Source: Akkermansia sp.
GTDB lineage: Bacteria > Verrucomicrobiota > Verrucomicrobiia > Verrucomicrobiales > Akkermansiaceae
NCBI GenBank assembly: GCA_017521405.1
Contig: JAFXCP010000013.1
Coordinates: 1 to 48,044, forward strand
Length of the DNA stretch: 48,044 bases
Reading direction: 5' to 3'
Shown: positions 34,039-41,841 of the stretch, in pieces
Numbering within the stretch: the first letter of the stretch is position 1
Layout of the letters: each line of letters begins with the position of its first letter
Notes under the pieces: model-generated
Seen by the model: the letters and a program-made list of their open reading frames with translations, nothing else
Told to the model about the DNA's origin: nothing
The model's database searches: none
Position numbers and translations under genes: made by a program

Positions 34039-34719
34039 ATGAAGCCGCTGACGAAACTGGGTGAAAAGCAACTGGATAACGGAAGCCTCTGGGAACTTTG
34101 GGAGCGCGATGGTGTGCTTTCCCTGCAACTGGATGGCCTGCCCTGTGCCAACTCCTTCACCTACGGCAGCGAAGAAGCCATGGCCGAGCTCGCTACCGCC
34201 CCCATTTCCCGCGCAGGGCAGCCCCAAATCCTAATCGCCGGGCTAGGGCTGGGCTTCGGCTTGGCCAAAGCCATGGAGTGCCTGCCCAAGGAGAAAGCCC
34301 GCTTTATCGTAGCGGAACCCCTGCCGGAAATCGTGCAGTGGAATCGTGAATTTTCCCCCAACCGCGAAATTTGGAACGACCGCCGCATTCTGGTAGAGTA
34401 CCAATCCGCCGCCGAACTCTGCCGCAAACGCACCGGCTCCCTCCATGCCATTCTGCTGCGCCACACGCACGGCCGCTGCGAGCTGGGACTGGCGGATGCC
34501 CAAGCCTTTTTCAATGCACTGAAGGGCGGCAGCCTACTCATTATCTCCTTAGCTAAGGCGGATAAACGCTTGGAAAGCACCCTGCGCCGCGCCGGATTCG
34601 AGCTAAGCACCACGGCCGTGCCGGCCTCCTCCAAAGGCAAGCAGTTGCGCCTGCACACGCTGGTACTTGCCCGCCGCGGTCGATTTGTCCCCTTTGCAGA
34701 ACGTAACGCTCAAGGCTGA
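34039..34719 (+). CDS. Spermidine-synthase-like methyltransferase-fold protein
   Basis: The 226-residue product has a Rossmann methyltransferase-like core: ILIAGLGLGFGLAKAME (glycine-rich SAM-type loop, about 77-93) followed by RFIVAEPLPEIVQWNRE, whose acidic end of beta-2 would bind the cofactor ribose. An N-terminal beta region (GSLWELWERDGVLSLQLDG) resembles the SpeE tetramerisation domain. The active-site Asp of true spermidine synthases is not obvious, so polyamine synthesis is not claimed. Its stop overlaps the ATG of the FtsB-like gene by one base (TGATG), indicating coupling. Confidence 0.75.
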   Translation: MKPLTKLGEKQLDNGSLWELWERDGVLSLQLDGLPCANSFTYGSEEAMAELATAPISRAGQPQILIAGLGLGFGLAKAMECLPKEKARFIVAEPLPEIVQWNREFSPNREIWNDRRILVEYQSAAELCRKRTGSLHAILLRHTHGRCELGLADAQAFFNALKGGSLLIISLAKADKRLESTLRRAGFELSTTAVPASSKGKQLRLHTLVLARRGRFVPFAERNAQG

Positions 34720-35132
34720 TGCTCCGCTCCCTCTTCGGCAGACGCCACCGCCCCACGCTGGAAGAGCTGGAGGAAGTGCGCGAGAAACGCACCCGCGGCC
34801 TGCGCGGCATTCTGGGTGTTTCCGGTATCATCTTCATGGTGCTGGTGGCTTTTGTGGCCTCCATGTTCCTCCTCACCCCGCTGCTGGAACTATACGCGCT
34901 GGAGCAGGAAAAAGAAATAGCCCAAGAACAGCTCCGCCGCGCCCGCGCCGAGGAGGCAGAGGCCTATTCCCGCTACCGCTGGATGATGGATCCCGAATAC
35001 TTTGAACAAATGGCTCGCGACCGCGCTAACCAAGCCAAGGATGGTGAATACGTGGTGCGCCGCCCCACGGCGGACGACCTCAAACCCCGCGAGCAAAAGA
35101 AAAAATCCCTCCGCCGCCGCAGAAAGGATTAA
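34719..35132 (+). CDS. FtsB/DivIC-like septum formation protein
   Basis: The 137-residue protein has a basic cytoplasmic N terminus (about 1-30), one TM helix (ILGVSGIIFMVLVAFVASMF, about 31-55), a short coiled coil (LEQEKEIAQEQLRRARAEEAEA) and the conserved tail DPEYFEQMARDRANQAKDGE, equivalent to the Glu-x-x-Ala-Arg-x-x-x-x-x-x-x-x-x-Gly-Glu motif of FtsB/DivIC. Such proteins bind FtsL and link FtsQ to the division complex. The C terminus is very basic (KKKSLRRRRKD). Coupling to a methyltransferase-like gene is unusual. No strong terminator follows, only an inverted repeat. Confidence 0.78.
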   Translation: MLRSLFGRRHRPTLEELEEVREKRTRGLRGILGVSGIIFMVLVAFVASMFLLTPLLELYALEQEKEIAQEQLRRARAEEAEAYSRYRWMMDPEYFEQMARDRANQAKDGEYVVRRPTADDLKPREQKKKSLRRRRKD

Positions 35133-35152
35133 CCCGCACCCCATTCTCACCA

Positions 35153-35185
35153 TTTGTACATCGCATTTCAAATACGATGTACAAA
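35153..35185. repeat. 11-bp perfect inverted repeat, possible operator
   Basis: Arms TTTGTACATCG (35153-35163) and CGATGTACAAA (35175-35185) are perfect with an 11-nt loop. No T-tract follows. The motif TACATCGCAT in the left arm recurs at 35300-35309 inside the promoter of the next gene. Confidence 0.65.
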
Positions 35186-35297
35186 TATATCACTAAGTCT
35201 CAATGCATCAGCATACACAAAAAAGGGGTTTCCCTTTTCTTTACCCTCCCCTATGAGTCTACAAACTCCTTATTTTTATATTTGTTCAAAAAAAGTC

Positions 35298-35326
35298 TTT
35301 ACATCGCATGTGAAAAGCTATACACT
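35298..35326 (+). promoter_or_regulatory. Predicted promoter of the PEP-CTERM gene at 35425
   Basis: TTTACA (35298-35303), 17 bp, TACACT (35321-35326). The predicted leader is about 92 nt, one of the longest in the window. The repeat TACATCGCAT overlaps the -35 and spacer, a plausible regulator site. The rest of the gap 35133-35424 is AT-rich with no ORF. Confidence 0.6.
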
Positions 35327-35424
35327 GCCTTTGACTTTGTGAGCCTTGCCATTCCAACGCGCGAGGAAGCAGAGAATCACAGCATCACCCACACTAACCA
35401 CTCATAAAACACATATTCTATACT

Positions 35425-36075
35425 ATGAAGAAGACAATCGCACTCCTTCTGGTTGCCGCCGGCTTCGCCATGGCCGATACCTACACCGCCAGCACCCCCG
35501 CTAAGTCCGGTGCCGGAGCTCAAGGTAACTACTATGGTTTCACCATCGCTTTCGACAACAGCACCTACCTGACCACGGACGTTCCCGCAGATACCGTGCT
35601 GAATCTGGACAGCATCACCCTGCAATCCCGCACGGATGGTACTGCCATCGATATGAAGGTGGCCGTGTACACCTACGAAGGAGACCGCACGGTGGGCACC
35701 TTCTTGGGCACCTCCTCCACGGTAACGTATGCTGCCGACACCACCTTCACGCTGACTTTCGATGGCATTCAGGTGAACTCCTCCGACCGCTACCAGTTCT
35801 TGTATGTGGCCGCCAGCACGGATGACTCCACGCTCAGCACTTTCGAGGGCTATCAGGCTGCTGCCATGTCCTGGGGCACTTCCGTGACCAACAGCTTCAG
35901 CACCAATATTCCCGCTGGCTGGGGTACCTACAAGAGCAACGGCATCAACTCCTGGGAGGGTCAGTACATTCCCGTAACAACGGTGACGCTTAGCACGCCC
36001 GTTGTTCCGGAGCCTGCCACCGCCACGCTGAGCCTGCTGGCTCTGGCCGGTCTGGCTGCTCGCCGCCGCCGCTAA
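35425..36075 (+). CDS. PEP-CTERM protein, beta-rich, unknown function
   Basis: The 216-residue product starts with a signal peptide (MKKTIALLLVAAGFAMA, cleavage before Asp18) and ends with VPEPATATLSLLALAGLA plus ARRRR, the exosortase-processed sorting tail. Between them lies a threonine/serine-rich, alternating-hydrophobic domain with few charges (ITLQSRTDGTAIDMKVAVYT, QVNSSDRYQFLYVAASTDD), consistent with an exported beta-sandwich. No domain name is given. Its promoter region holds repeated motifs, so expression is probably regulated. A terminator follows the stop. Confidence 0.9.
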   Translation: MKKTIALLLVAAGFAMADTYTASTPAKSGAGAQGNYYGFTIAFDNSTYLTTDVPADTVLNLDSITLQSRTDGTAIDMKVAVYTYEGDRTVGTFLGTSSTVTYAADTTFTLTFDGIQVNSSDRYQFLYVAASTDDSTLSTFEGYQAAAMSWGTSVTNSFSTNIPAGWGTYKSNGINSWEGQYIPVTTVTLSTPVVPEPATATLSLLALAGLAARRRR

Positions 36076-36104
36076 TCCCGGCACCGGTTTCATACCGTCT
36101 TTTC

Positions 36105-36141
36105 CGCGCCCCCTGCATTTGGCAGTGGGGCGCGTTCTTTT
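36105..36141 (+). terminator. Terminator of the PEP-CTERM gene at 35425
   Basis: Arms CGCGCCCCCTGC and GCAGTGGGGCGCG pair with one bulge across a 5-nt loop, followed by TTCTTTT. Confidence 0.8.
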
Positions 36142-36171
36142 ATACCACATGTGGGTGCAAAGTCAGAGTTT

Positions 36172-36185
36172 GGGCTTGCAAGCCC
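36172..36185. promoter_or_regulatory. Perfect 14-bp palindrome overlapping the recA -35 box
   Basis: GGGCTTGCAAGCCC is a perfect palindrome that contains the predicted -35 TTGCAA of recA. A dimeric regulator bound here would block the promoter, as LexA does at other recA genes; the identity of the binder is unknown. Confidence 0.5.
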
Positions 36186-36204
36186 TCCGGGAAACAGGTA
36201 CACT
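36176..36204 (+). promoter_or_regulatory. Predicted near-leaderless promoter of recA
   Basis: TTGCAA (36176-36181), 17 bp, TACACT (36199-36204). The predicted start near 36211 is 3 nt before ATG 36214. Confidence 0.68.
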
Positions 36205-36213
36205 CGCAGGCAT

Positions 36214-37245
36214 ATGAGTAAAGAGCTTCTTCCCGACGTAGACAAGGCCATGGCGCAACGCCAGCGCGCGCTGGATGCCGCCATGCTGCAAATTCAGAAA
36301 GACTTTGGAGAGAATGCCATTATGCGTTTGGGGGACCGCAAGACCATGGAGGTGGAAGTGGTACCCACGGGGAACCTGCTGATTGACCGGGCCTTGGGTG
36401 TGGGCGGCTTCCCGCGCGGGCGCATTGTGGAGATTTTCGGGCCGGAATCCTCCGGTAAGACCACGCTTACGCTCACCGTCATCGCGCAAGCCCAAAAGGC
36501 AGGCGGGCTGGCAGCCTTTATCGATGTGGAGCATGCACTGGACCCCTCCTATGCCGCCAAACTGGGTGTGAATTTGGATGATTTGCTGGTATCCCAGCCG
36601 AACAGCGGCGAGGAGGCACTGCAAATTTGCGAGGCTCTGGTACGCTCCAACGCGATTGATGTGATTGTGGTGGATTCCGTGGCGGCACTGGTAACCCGGC
36701 AGGAGCTGGAGGGCGAGATTGGCGATAGCACGGTGGGGGCCCAAGCCCGCTTGATGAGTGCTGCACTACGCAAGCTCACAGCCCTCATCTCCAAGGCACG
36801 CACTATCTGCATCTTCACGAACCAGATTCGAGAGAAGATTGGCGTGATGTTCGGCAACCCGGAGACCACCCCCGGCGGTCGCGCGCTCAAGTTCTATGCC
36901 TCCGTGCGTTGCGATATTCGCCGCATTGGCCAGATTAAGGGTACGGATGGTTCCGTATCCGGCAACCGCACCAAGCTGAAGGTGGTGAAGAATAAGGTAG
37001 CCCCGCCCTTCAAGGAATGCGAGTTCGATATTATGTACAACGAGGGTATCTCCTCCGTGGGGAGTTTGATTGACCTCGCCATGGAGTTCGATATCGTGCA
37101 GAAGCGCGGTTCCTGGTTTAGCTATAATGGGGGGCAGCTTGCCCAAGGGCGCGATGGTGCTAAGGATGCCCTCCGCAATAATCCCGAGCTGTACGAGGAG
37201 ATTGCCGCAAAAGTGCGCGAGAAGATGGATGCTTCTTCCCGTTAA
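36214..37245 (+). CDS. recA: Recombinase RecA
   Basis: RecA forms ATP-dependent filaments on single-stranded DNA for homologous recombination and SOS signalling. Walker A is GPESSGKTT, preceded by [12 protein letters not shown]; Walker B lies in [11 protein letters not shown]; loop L1 follows [19 protein letters not shown], and [20 protein letters not shown] with [11 protein letters not shown] covers L2. At 343 residues the length is typical. ATG 36214 is 3 nt from the predicted transcript start; upstream codons in frame precede the promoter. Its own terminator follows, so it is a single-gene unit with a palindrome over its -35 box. Confidence 0.98.
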   Translation: MSKELLPDVDKAMAQRQRALDAAMLQIQKDFGENAIMRLGDRKTMEVEVVPTGNLLIDRALGVGGFPRGRIVEIFGPESSGKTTLTLTVIAQAQKAGGLAAFIDVEHALDPSYAAKLGVNLDDLLVSQPNSGEEALQICEALVRSNAIDVIVVDSVAALVTRQELEGEIGDSTVGAQARLMSAALRKLTALISKARTICIFTNQIREKIGVMFGNPETTPGGRALKFYASVRCDIRRIGQIKGTDGSVSGNRTKLKVVKNKVAPPFKECEFDIMYNEGISSVGSLIDLAMEFDIVQKRGSWFSYNGGQLAQGRDGAKDALRNNPELYEEIAAKVREKMDASSR

Positions 37246-37263
37246 TGTTCCGTTTTAACCACA

Positions 37264-37295
37264 GGGGGGGGCTTTAGCTCCCCCCTCTTTTTTTT
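37264..37295 (+). terminator. Rho-independent terminator of recA
   Basis: A G-run arm (AGGGGGG) pairs with a C-run arm (CCCCCCT) across a loop, followed by a T-run of eight ending at about 37295. Confidence 0.88.
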
Positions 37296-37299
37296 CGCG

Positions 37300-37863
37300 A
37301 TGGAAGATTTGCCTGCCCATATACCACTGCCGCCCCGCCCTGCTGCTGTGTGCAGGGAAAGTGTGGAGGGCTATGCGCGAGAGTGCCTGAATGCGCTGCA
37401 TATGGAGGAATGGGGCTTTGGCTGGGACCGCGCCCGGCTGCGCCTGGGCTGCTGCCATTTGAGGGAATGCCGCATTACCCTTTCCCGCCACATGCTGGAA
37501 TGCTGCATGGAGACCGCCCCGGATCAGGTATGGCGCACGCTACTGCACGAGCTGGCACATGCGCTGGCTTGGGAGTTCCACAGTTATGCCGGGCATGGAT
37601 ACATCTGGCGGCATTATTGCACCCTTCTGGGTATTCCCGGGGAGCGCGCACGGGTGCCGCAGGGGGCTGTGCCCATGCCCGCCCTCCCCGAGCGCCCGGT
37701 ACGCTATGTACTTTGCCACGCAGAAACGGGGGAGGTGTTCCGCCGTTATTTCCGCCGCCCGCGGCTTTCCCCCCGGCGCTTGGCGCACAGTTATATGCCC
37801 GGTCGCAAGGAGGAAACCTACGGCAAGCTCCTCATCCGCCCCGTGGAAGAGCAGGATTTTTGA
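37300..37863 (+). CDS. SprT-like metalloprotease domain protein
   Basis: The 187 residues carry a zincin active site: HELAH (His83, Glu84, His87) and a third His at about 99 (SYAGHG), spaced as in SprT/Spartan domains. The segment CRITLSRHMLECC before it matches the SprT pattern. The C-terminal part (about 135-187) is basic; a canonical four-cysteine zinc ribbon is not present. The eukaryotic relative SPRTN cleaves DNA-protein crosslinks; a repair role here is suggested only by homology and its place after recA. ATG 37300 lies 4 nt after the recA terminator T-run, so read-through or an unseen promoter must drive it. Confidence 0.85.
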   Translation: MEDLPAHIPLPPRPAAVCRESVEGYARECLNALHMEEWGFGWDRARLRLGCCHLRECRITLSRHMLECCMETAPDQVWRTLLHELAHALAWEFHSYAGHGYIWRHYCTLLGIPGERARVPQGAVPMPALPERPVRYVLCHAETGEVFRRYFRRPRLSPRRLAHSYMPGRKEETYGKLLIRPVEEQDF

Positions 37864-37865
37864 AA

Positions 37866-37894
37866 TTGACGAGTGCCCCCTGCTATGCTATTAT
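37866..37894 (+). promoter_or_regulatory. Predicted promoter of ppk1
   Basis: TTGACG (37866-37871), 17 bp, TATTAT (37889-37894). The predicted leader is about 13 nt before ATG 37914. Confidence 0.7.
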
Positions 37895-37913
37895 GGTGGG
37901 CTGAAAGGGCAGC

Positions 37914-39995
37914 ATGTACATTAACCGCGAGATTTCTTGGCTGGAGTTTAACCAGCGCGTTCTGAATCAGGCGCACCGGCAGGATTTGCCCCTGCTGGAG
38001 CGCATTAAGTTCCTTTCCATCAGCGCGAGTAACTTGGATGAGTTTTTCCAAGTGCGGGTGGGGGGGCTCGTGCTGCTGTGGCAAACGGGTAAGTTTAAGC
38101 CGGATATTACGGGTCTTTCCCCGGGGGAGCAGTTGGAGCGCATTCGCCATAGGGCGGATGCCATGGTGGCGGAGCAATATGCCCTGCTGCAGGAGGAGCT
38201 TATGCCCCTCATGCAGGCGAGTGGTATCAGCCCGCTGGCCATGGAGGAGTTGACGGAGACGCAGCATGCCGCGCTGGAGGAGTACTTTCTTACCCAAGTG
38301 GCGCCGCTGCTCACGCCGCTGTCCATGGAGACGGAACCGGCACCGGTGCTGCCTAATCTGAATCTGATTCTGGCTGTGGAGCTGCAGGCGGAAGATGCTG
38401 CCGGGAGCCGTTTCGTATCCGTTACCCTGCCGGAGGGTATGCCCCGCCGCATCCATTCCTCCGCGCTGGATAAGGGAGATTATGTCATGCTGGAGGATTT
38501 GGCGGCTAGCTTTATCCACCTGCTCTTTCCCGGGGAGCAGGTGCTTTGCACCACGCCTTTCCGCGTTACCCGCAATGGGGATATTGCCGTGGCGGAGGAG
38601 GAGGGAGGAGATTTTGCCCGCGAGATGGAAAGTGTGCTGGTGGCGCGGCAGTTTTCGGACTGCGTGCGCCTGGAGCTGCCGGCTACGGCTCCCAAGGCAC
38701 TGGCAAAACGTATTGCCGCCGCCGTGGGTGCAGGGGCACATGCCACTTACCGCGTGCCGGGTTTTCTGCGCTTGGTGGATTTCGGCCGCATGGCTTTCGA
38801 GCCGGGGAATGACCACCTCAAGATTGAGGCATGGACGCCGAATTGGCCTGCGGCGGTGGATCCTTCCCTCTCCATGTTCGAGAACATCGCCCAAGGGGAT
38901 ATTCTGATTCACAACCCCTTCGAGAGCTATGAGCCGGTGGTGAAGCTGGCCGAGGAGGCCGCCGAGGACCCGGATGTGATTGCCATTAAACAGGTGCTGT
39001 ACCGCACCGCACCGGATTCCCGCTTTATTGCCGCCCTCTGCCGCGCCGCAGAATCCGGCAAGCAGGTCACAGTGCTGGTGGAGCTTAAAGCCCGTTTCGA
39101 TGAGCGGCTGAATCTGGCTCAGGCGGAGCGTTTGCAGCGCTCCGGCGTGCAGGTGGTTTACGGGGTGAAAGGCTATAAAACCCATGCCAAAATCCTCCTC
39201 ATCGTGCGCCGGGAATACGGCATGCTGCGCCGCTACTGCCACATTGGCACCGGGAATTATAACGAAAATACCGCTCGTATTTACAGCGATTTATCCCTGC
39301 TCACCTGCGATGAGAATCTGGGGGCGGATGCTTCCCAGTTTTTCAACTCTGTTACCGGGCAAACCCGGCTCATGCAGTTCCGGCGTATTTACCCTTCCCC
39401 GGCCATGATGAAGGCGCGCCTGCTGGACCTCATCGCCGCGGAGACGCGCCGCGCCGCCGAGGGACACCGCGCGGAGATTCGCGCCAAAATGAATTCCCTG
39501 AATGATGTGGAGATGATGGATGCTTTGGAGGCCGCGGCAGAGGCCGGTGTGCGTATTCGGCTCAATATACGCGGCATATGCTGCTGGGCGCCCACCTCCG
39601 AGAAGGCGCGGGCCTGTACGCGCATTGTAAGCATTGTGGACCGCTATTTGGAGCATGCGCGCCTGTTCAGCTTCCACAATGGGGGAAACCCGCTGGTATA
39701 TATGGCCAGTGCGGATTGGATGCGCCGGAATCTGGAGCGGCGCGTGGAGCTGCTGGTACCCATTGAGGAGCCGGAGCTTGCAGCGCGTGTAACGGATATT
39801 CTGGATGCCTGCTTCCGGGATAATACCCAAGCCGCCGAGATGAACCCGGATGGTTCTTACAGCCCCTCCACCAATAAAAAGAAACCCTTTGCCATGCAAG
39901 CCGCTATGCAGCGCGCGGCCCGCCGCCGCACCCGCTCCCGGGAGCATGCTAACCTCCGCGTGCTGCAACCCCACCGCCCCCGCGCCTCAAAATAA
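37914..39995 (+). CDS. ppk1: Polyphosphate kinase 1
   Basis: PPK1 reversibly polymerises the ATP gamma-phosphate into polyphosphate. The 693-residue protein starts with the family opening INREISWLEFNQRVL, then ISASNLDEFFQVRVGGL. The autophosphorylated His424 lies in GYKTHAKILLI (E. coli His435), and the second conserved His is in RYCHIGTGNYNENTARIYSD. Later motifs are NSVTGQTR-like (FFNSVTGQ) and RINIRGICC-like (RLNIRGICCW). The C terminus is basic. Unlike E. coli, no exopolyphosphatase gene follows. It has its own strong promoter, overlapping the end of the SprT-like gene by none. Confidence 0.97.
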   Translation: MYINREISWLEFNQRVLNQAHRQDLPLLERIKFLSISASNLDEFFQVRVGGLVLLWQTGKFKPDITGLSPGEQLERIRHRADAMVAEQYALLQEELMPLMQASGISPLAMEELTETQHAALEEYFLTQVAPLLTPLSMETEPAPVLPNLNLILAVELQAEDAAGSRFVSVTLPEGMPRRIHSSALDKGDYVMLEDLAASFIHLLFPGEQVLCTTPFRVTRNGDIAVAEEEGGDFAREMESVLVARQFSDCVRLELPATAPKALAKRIAAAVGAGAHATYRVPGFLRLVDFGRMAFEPGNDHLKIEAWTPNWPAAVDPSLSMFENIAQGDILIHNPFESYEPVVKLAEEAAEDPDVIAIKQVLYRTAPDSRFIAALCRAAESGKQVTVLVELKARFDERLNLAQAERLQRSGVQVVYGVKGYKTHAKILLIVRREYGMLRRYCHIGTGNYNENTARIYSDLSLLTCDENLGADASQFFNSVTGQTRLMQFRRIYPSPAMMKARLLDLIAAETRRAAEGHRAEIRAKMNSLNDVEMMDALEAAAEAGVRIRLNIRGICCWAPTSEKARACTRIVSIVDRYLEHARLFSFHNGGNPLVYMASADWMRRNLERRVELLVPIEEPELAARVTDILDACFRDNTQAAEMNPDGSYSPSTNKKKPFAMQAAMQRAARRRTRSREHANLRVLQPHRPRASK

Positions 39996-40017
39996 GCCGC
40001 ATGGCTGCATTTTAAGA

Positions 40018-40046
40018 TTGGCAAGGGCATGCGCTTCTGGCATACT
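40018..40046 (+). promoter_or_regulatory. Predicted promoter of the FHA gene
   Basis: TTGGCA (40018-40023), 17 bp, CATACT (40041-40046). The predicted leader is about 15 nt before ATG 40068. The in-frame start at 40029 lies inside the promoter. Confidence 0.55.
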
Positions 40047-40067
40047 AAACCTACCCCCACGTACACT

Positions 40068-40745
40068 ATGGCAAGCATTTACCTCACCGATTCCCAAGGC
40101 TCCGGCTACGAATATGAACTCCCGCAGGATGGCAGCATCCTGACGCTGGGCAGTGCGGAGGATTGCTCCATTCCCCTTGCCGAAAGTGAGGGCGTAGCAC
40201 CCCTGCATTGCAGCATCAGCCTTACGGCGGATGGCTATGTGCTTGCGGATGCCGGCAGCGGTGCCGGCACCTATGCCAACGGCGAAGCCGTGGAAACGGT
40301 GCTTCTCGTGCCGGAGGCTGCTTACGGCATCGGTAATTATGTGCTGCAATATGCCGATGCACCTGCCCCGGCAGAATCCACCCCCGCAGAGGCGGATTAT
40401 GTGGCGGCGGAGGAGGCATACATGGGCGAAACAGCCGTGGATTTAGGCACGGCCATACCGGAGGAAATTCCCGCCCCGGCACCGCAGGAAGAAGCCCCGG
40501 CGGAGCCTGCTCCCGCCCCCGTGAAGAAGAAGAAAAAGAAGGCAGCCCGAGGCACGCTGCACCGCTCCAGCATGGCCGATGAGATTGAAATCCAAAAACA
40601 TTTTAAAGGGGAGAATCCCATCGTCACGATTTTCAACCGCATCTATGTAATTGCCATTCTGGCAGCAGCACTTCTGGCCGGTATGAGCCTGCGCTACTGG
40701 CTGCTCACGGGGGAATTCCTGCCCTCCGCACTTATGGATAAATAA
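40068..40745 (+). CDS. FHA domain membrane protein
   Basis: The 225 residues have three parts. An FHA-like beta-sandwich (about 1-100) shows ILTLGSAEDCSIPL, LHCSIS and GTYANGE, matching the Gly-Arg/Ser-x-x-x-Asn/Asp-x-x-I, Ser-x-x-His and Gly-Thr-x-x-Asn-Gly pattern of phosphothreonine readers; the usual Arg is Ser (LGSAED). An acidic Ala/Pro/Glu linker (about 105-155) leads to KKKKKK. One TM helix follows near the C terminus (YVIAILAAALLAGMSLRYW). It sits upstream of a Ser/Thr kinase gene, a likely partner. Confidence 0.82.
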   Translation: MASIYLTDSQGSGYEYELPQDGSILTLGSAEDCSIPLAESEGVAPLHCSISLTADGYVLADAGSGAGTYANGEAVETVLLVPEAAYGIGNYVLQYADAPAPAESTPAEADYVAAEEAYMGETAVDLGTAIPEEIPAPAPQEEAPAEPAPAPVKKKKKKAARGTLHRSSMADEIEIQKHFKGENPIVTIFNRIYVIAILAAALLAGMSLRYWLLTGEFLPSALMDK

Positions 40746-40780
40746 GTTTTTTTACTCACAGCATACTCCCCCAAATTCTT

Positions 40781-41248
40781 ATGGAACTGAATGAATCTGT
40801 ACTGGCCGCTAAAGGCCTTTGTCTGCACCCGGCTCCGGCGCCGGTGGGCTCTTATGTGCAATGCCTTCGCACGGGGAATTACCTGCACCTTTCCGGCGGT
40901 ATTTCCATTAACGGAGATGTGGCTATTTACGGCAAACTGGGCGCGGAGGTGAGCATTGAGCAAGGACAGGCCGCCGCCGCCGCCGCCATTCTGAACCGCC
41001 TTGCCGTCATTAAGGCAGAGCTGGGCAGTTTTGCACCCCTCCGCCGCATTGTAGCCGTGAATGGTTTTGTGAACTGCACACCGGATTTTACAGACCAAGC
41101 AAAGGTGCTGAATGGGGCTTCCGATTTGCTGGTGGAGCTTTTCGGCCCGGAGGCTGCCCACACGCGCTCCGCCGTGGGTGTGGCCAGTTTGCCGCTGGGC
41201 GTAGCCGTGGAAATTAACATGATTGTGGAGATTGACCCCGCTGCCTAA
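40781..41248 (+). CDS. RidA/YjgF family protein
   Basis: The 155-residue product belongs to the YjgF/chorismate-mutase-like branch: GSYVQCLRTGNYLHLSGGI, then QAAAAAAILNRLAVIKAELG, IVAVNGFVNCTPDF, VLNGASDLLVELFG and HTRSAVGVASLPLGVAVEI. RidA proteins hydrolyse reactive enamine/imine intermediates of PLP enzymes as trimers; the Arg of the canonical active site corresponds to Arg in HTRSAVG. The branch is longer (about 150 versus 128 residues) and its substrate is less certain. The coaC gene follows after 14 nt, in an apparent operon. Confidence 0.88.
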   Translation: MELNESVLAAKGLCLHPAPAPVGSYVQCLRTGNYLHLSGGISINGDVAIYGKLGAEVSIEQGQAAAAAAILNRLAVIKAELGSFAPLRRIVAVNGFVNCTPDFTDQAKVLNGASDLLVELFGPEAAHTRSAVGVASLPLGVAVEINMIVEIDPAA

Positions 41249-41262
41249 GGCAGCTATGCGCC

Positions 41263-41823
41263 ATGGCGACAATTGTGCTGGGCATCTGCGGTTCCATTGC
41301 CGCTTATAAGGCGGCAGGAGTGGCTTCTGCGCTGGTGCGGCAGGGGCACGAAGTGCATTGCGTTTGCACCCCGGCAGCGCTGCACTTTATTACCCCGCTC
41401 ACGCTGCACACGCTCTCCCGCAACCCGGTGGTGTGCCGTTTCGAGGAGGAAAATGCCGCCGGTAATTGGGTGCCTGTGCATATCGATTTGGCTCAAAAAG
41501 CGGATTTGCTCTGTATTCTGCCCGCCACGGCTAATACGATGGCCTGCATGGCACATGGGCTCACGCCGAACACCCTCACGAGTTTGTATCTGGCCTGCAC
41601 GGCTCCCGTGCTCATCTTCCCTGCCATGAATACCCACATGTGGCAGCACCCGGCCACGCAGCAAAATGCCGCCACACTGGCCGCACGCCCCGGGCACCGC
41701 ATTATCGGCCCGGCGGAGGAGGGGCCTCTGGCCTGCGGGGTGAGCGGCAAGGGACGCCTTGTACCGGAGGAGGAGATTCTGCACGAAATTTCCGCAGCAC
41801 TGGCCACCCCGCCCCAAGCCTGA
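41263..41823 (+). CDS. coaC: Phosphopantothenoylcysteine decarboxylase, stand-alone CoaC
   Basis: This HFCD flavoprotein decarboxylates 4'-phosphopantothenoylcysteine in coenzyme A synthesis. Motifs: LGICGSIAAYKA at the N terminus, the catalytic His in VHIDLAQKADLLCILPATAN, PAMNTHMWQHPATQQN (FMN and substrate binding) and the flexible ACGVSGKGRL loop with the catalytic Cys. At 186 residues it lacks the CoaB synthetase domain that most bacteria fuse to it, and no coaB gene is seen here. It lies between the RidA-like and kinase genes with gaps of 14 and 18 nt. Confidence 0.92.
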   Translation: MATIVLGICGSIAAYKAAGVASALVRQGHEVHCVCTPAALHFITPLTLHTLSRNPVVCRFEEENAAGNWVPVHIDLAQKADLLCILPATANTMACMAHGLTPNTLTSLYLACTAPVLIFPAMNTHMWQHPATQQNAATLAARPGHRIIGPAEEGPLACGVSGKGRLVPEEEILHEISAALATPPQA

Positions 41824-41841
41824 GCCCCACCCCCACCTGCC

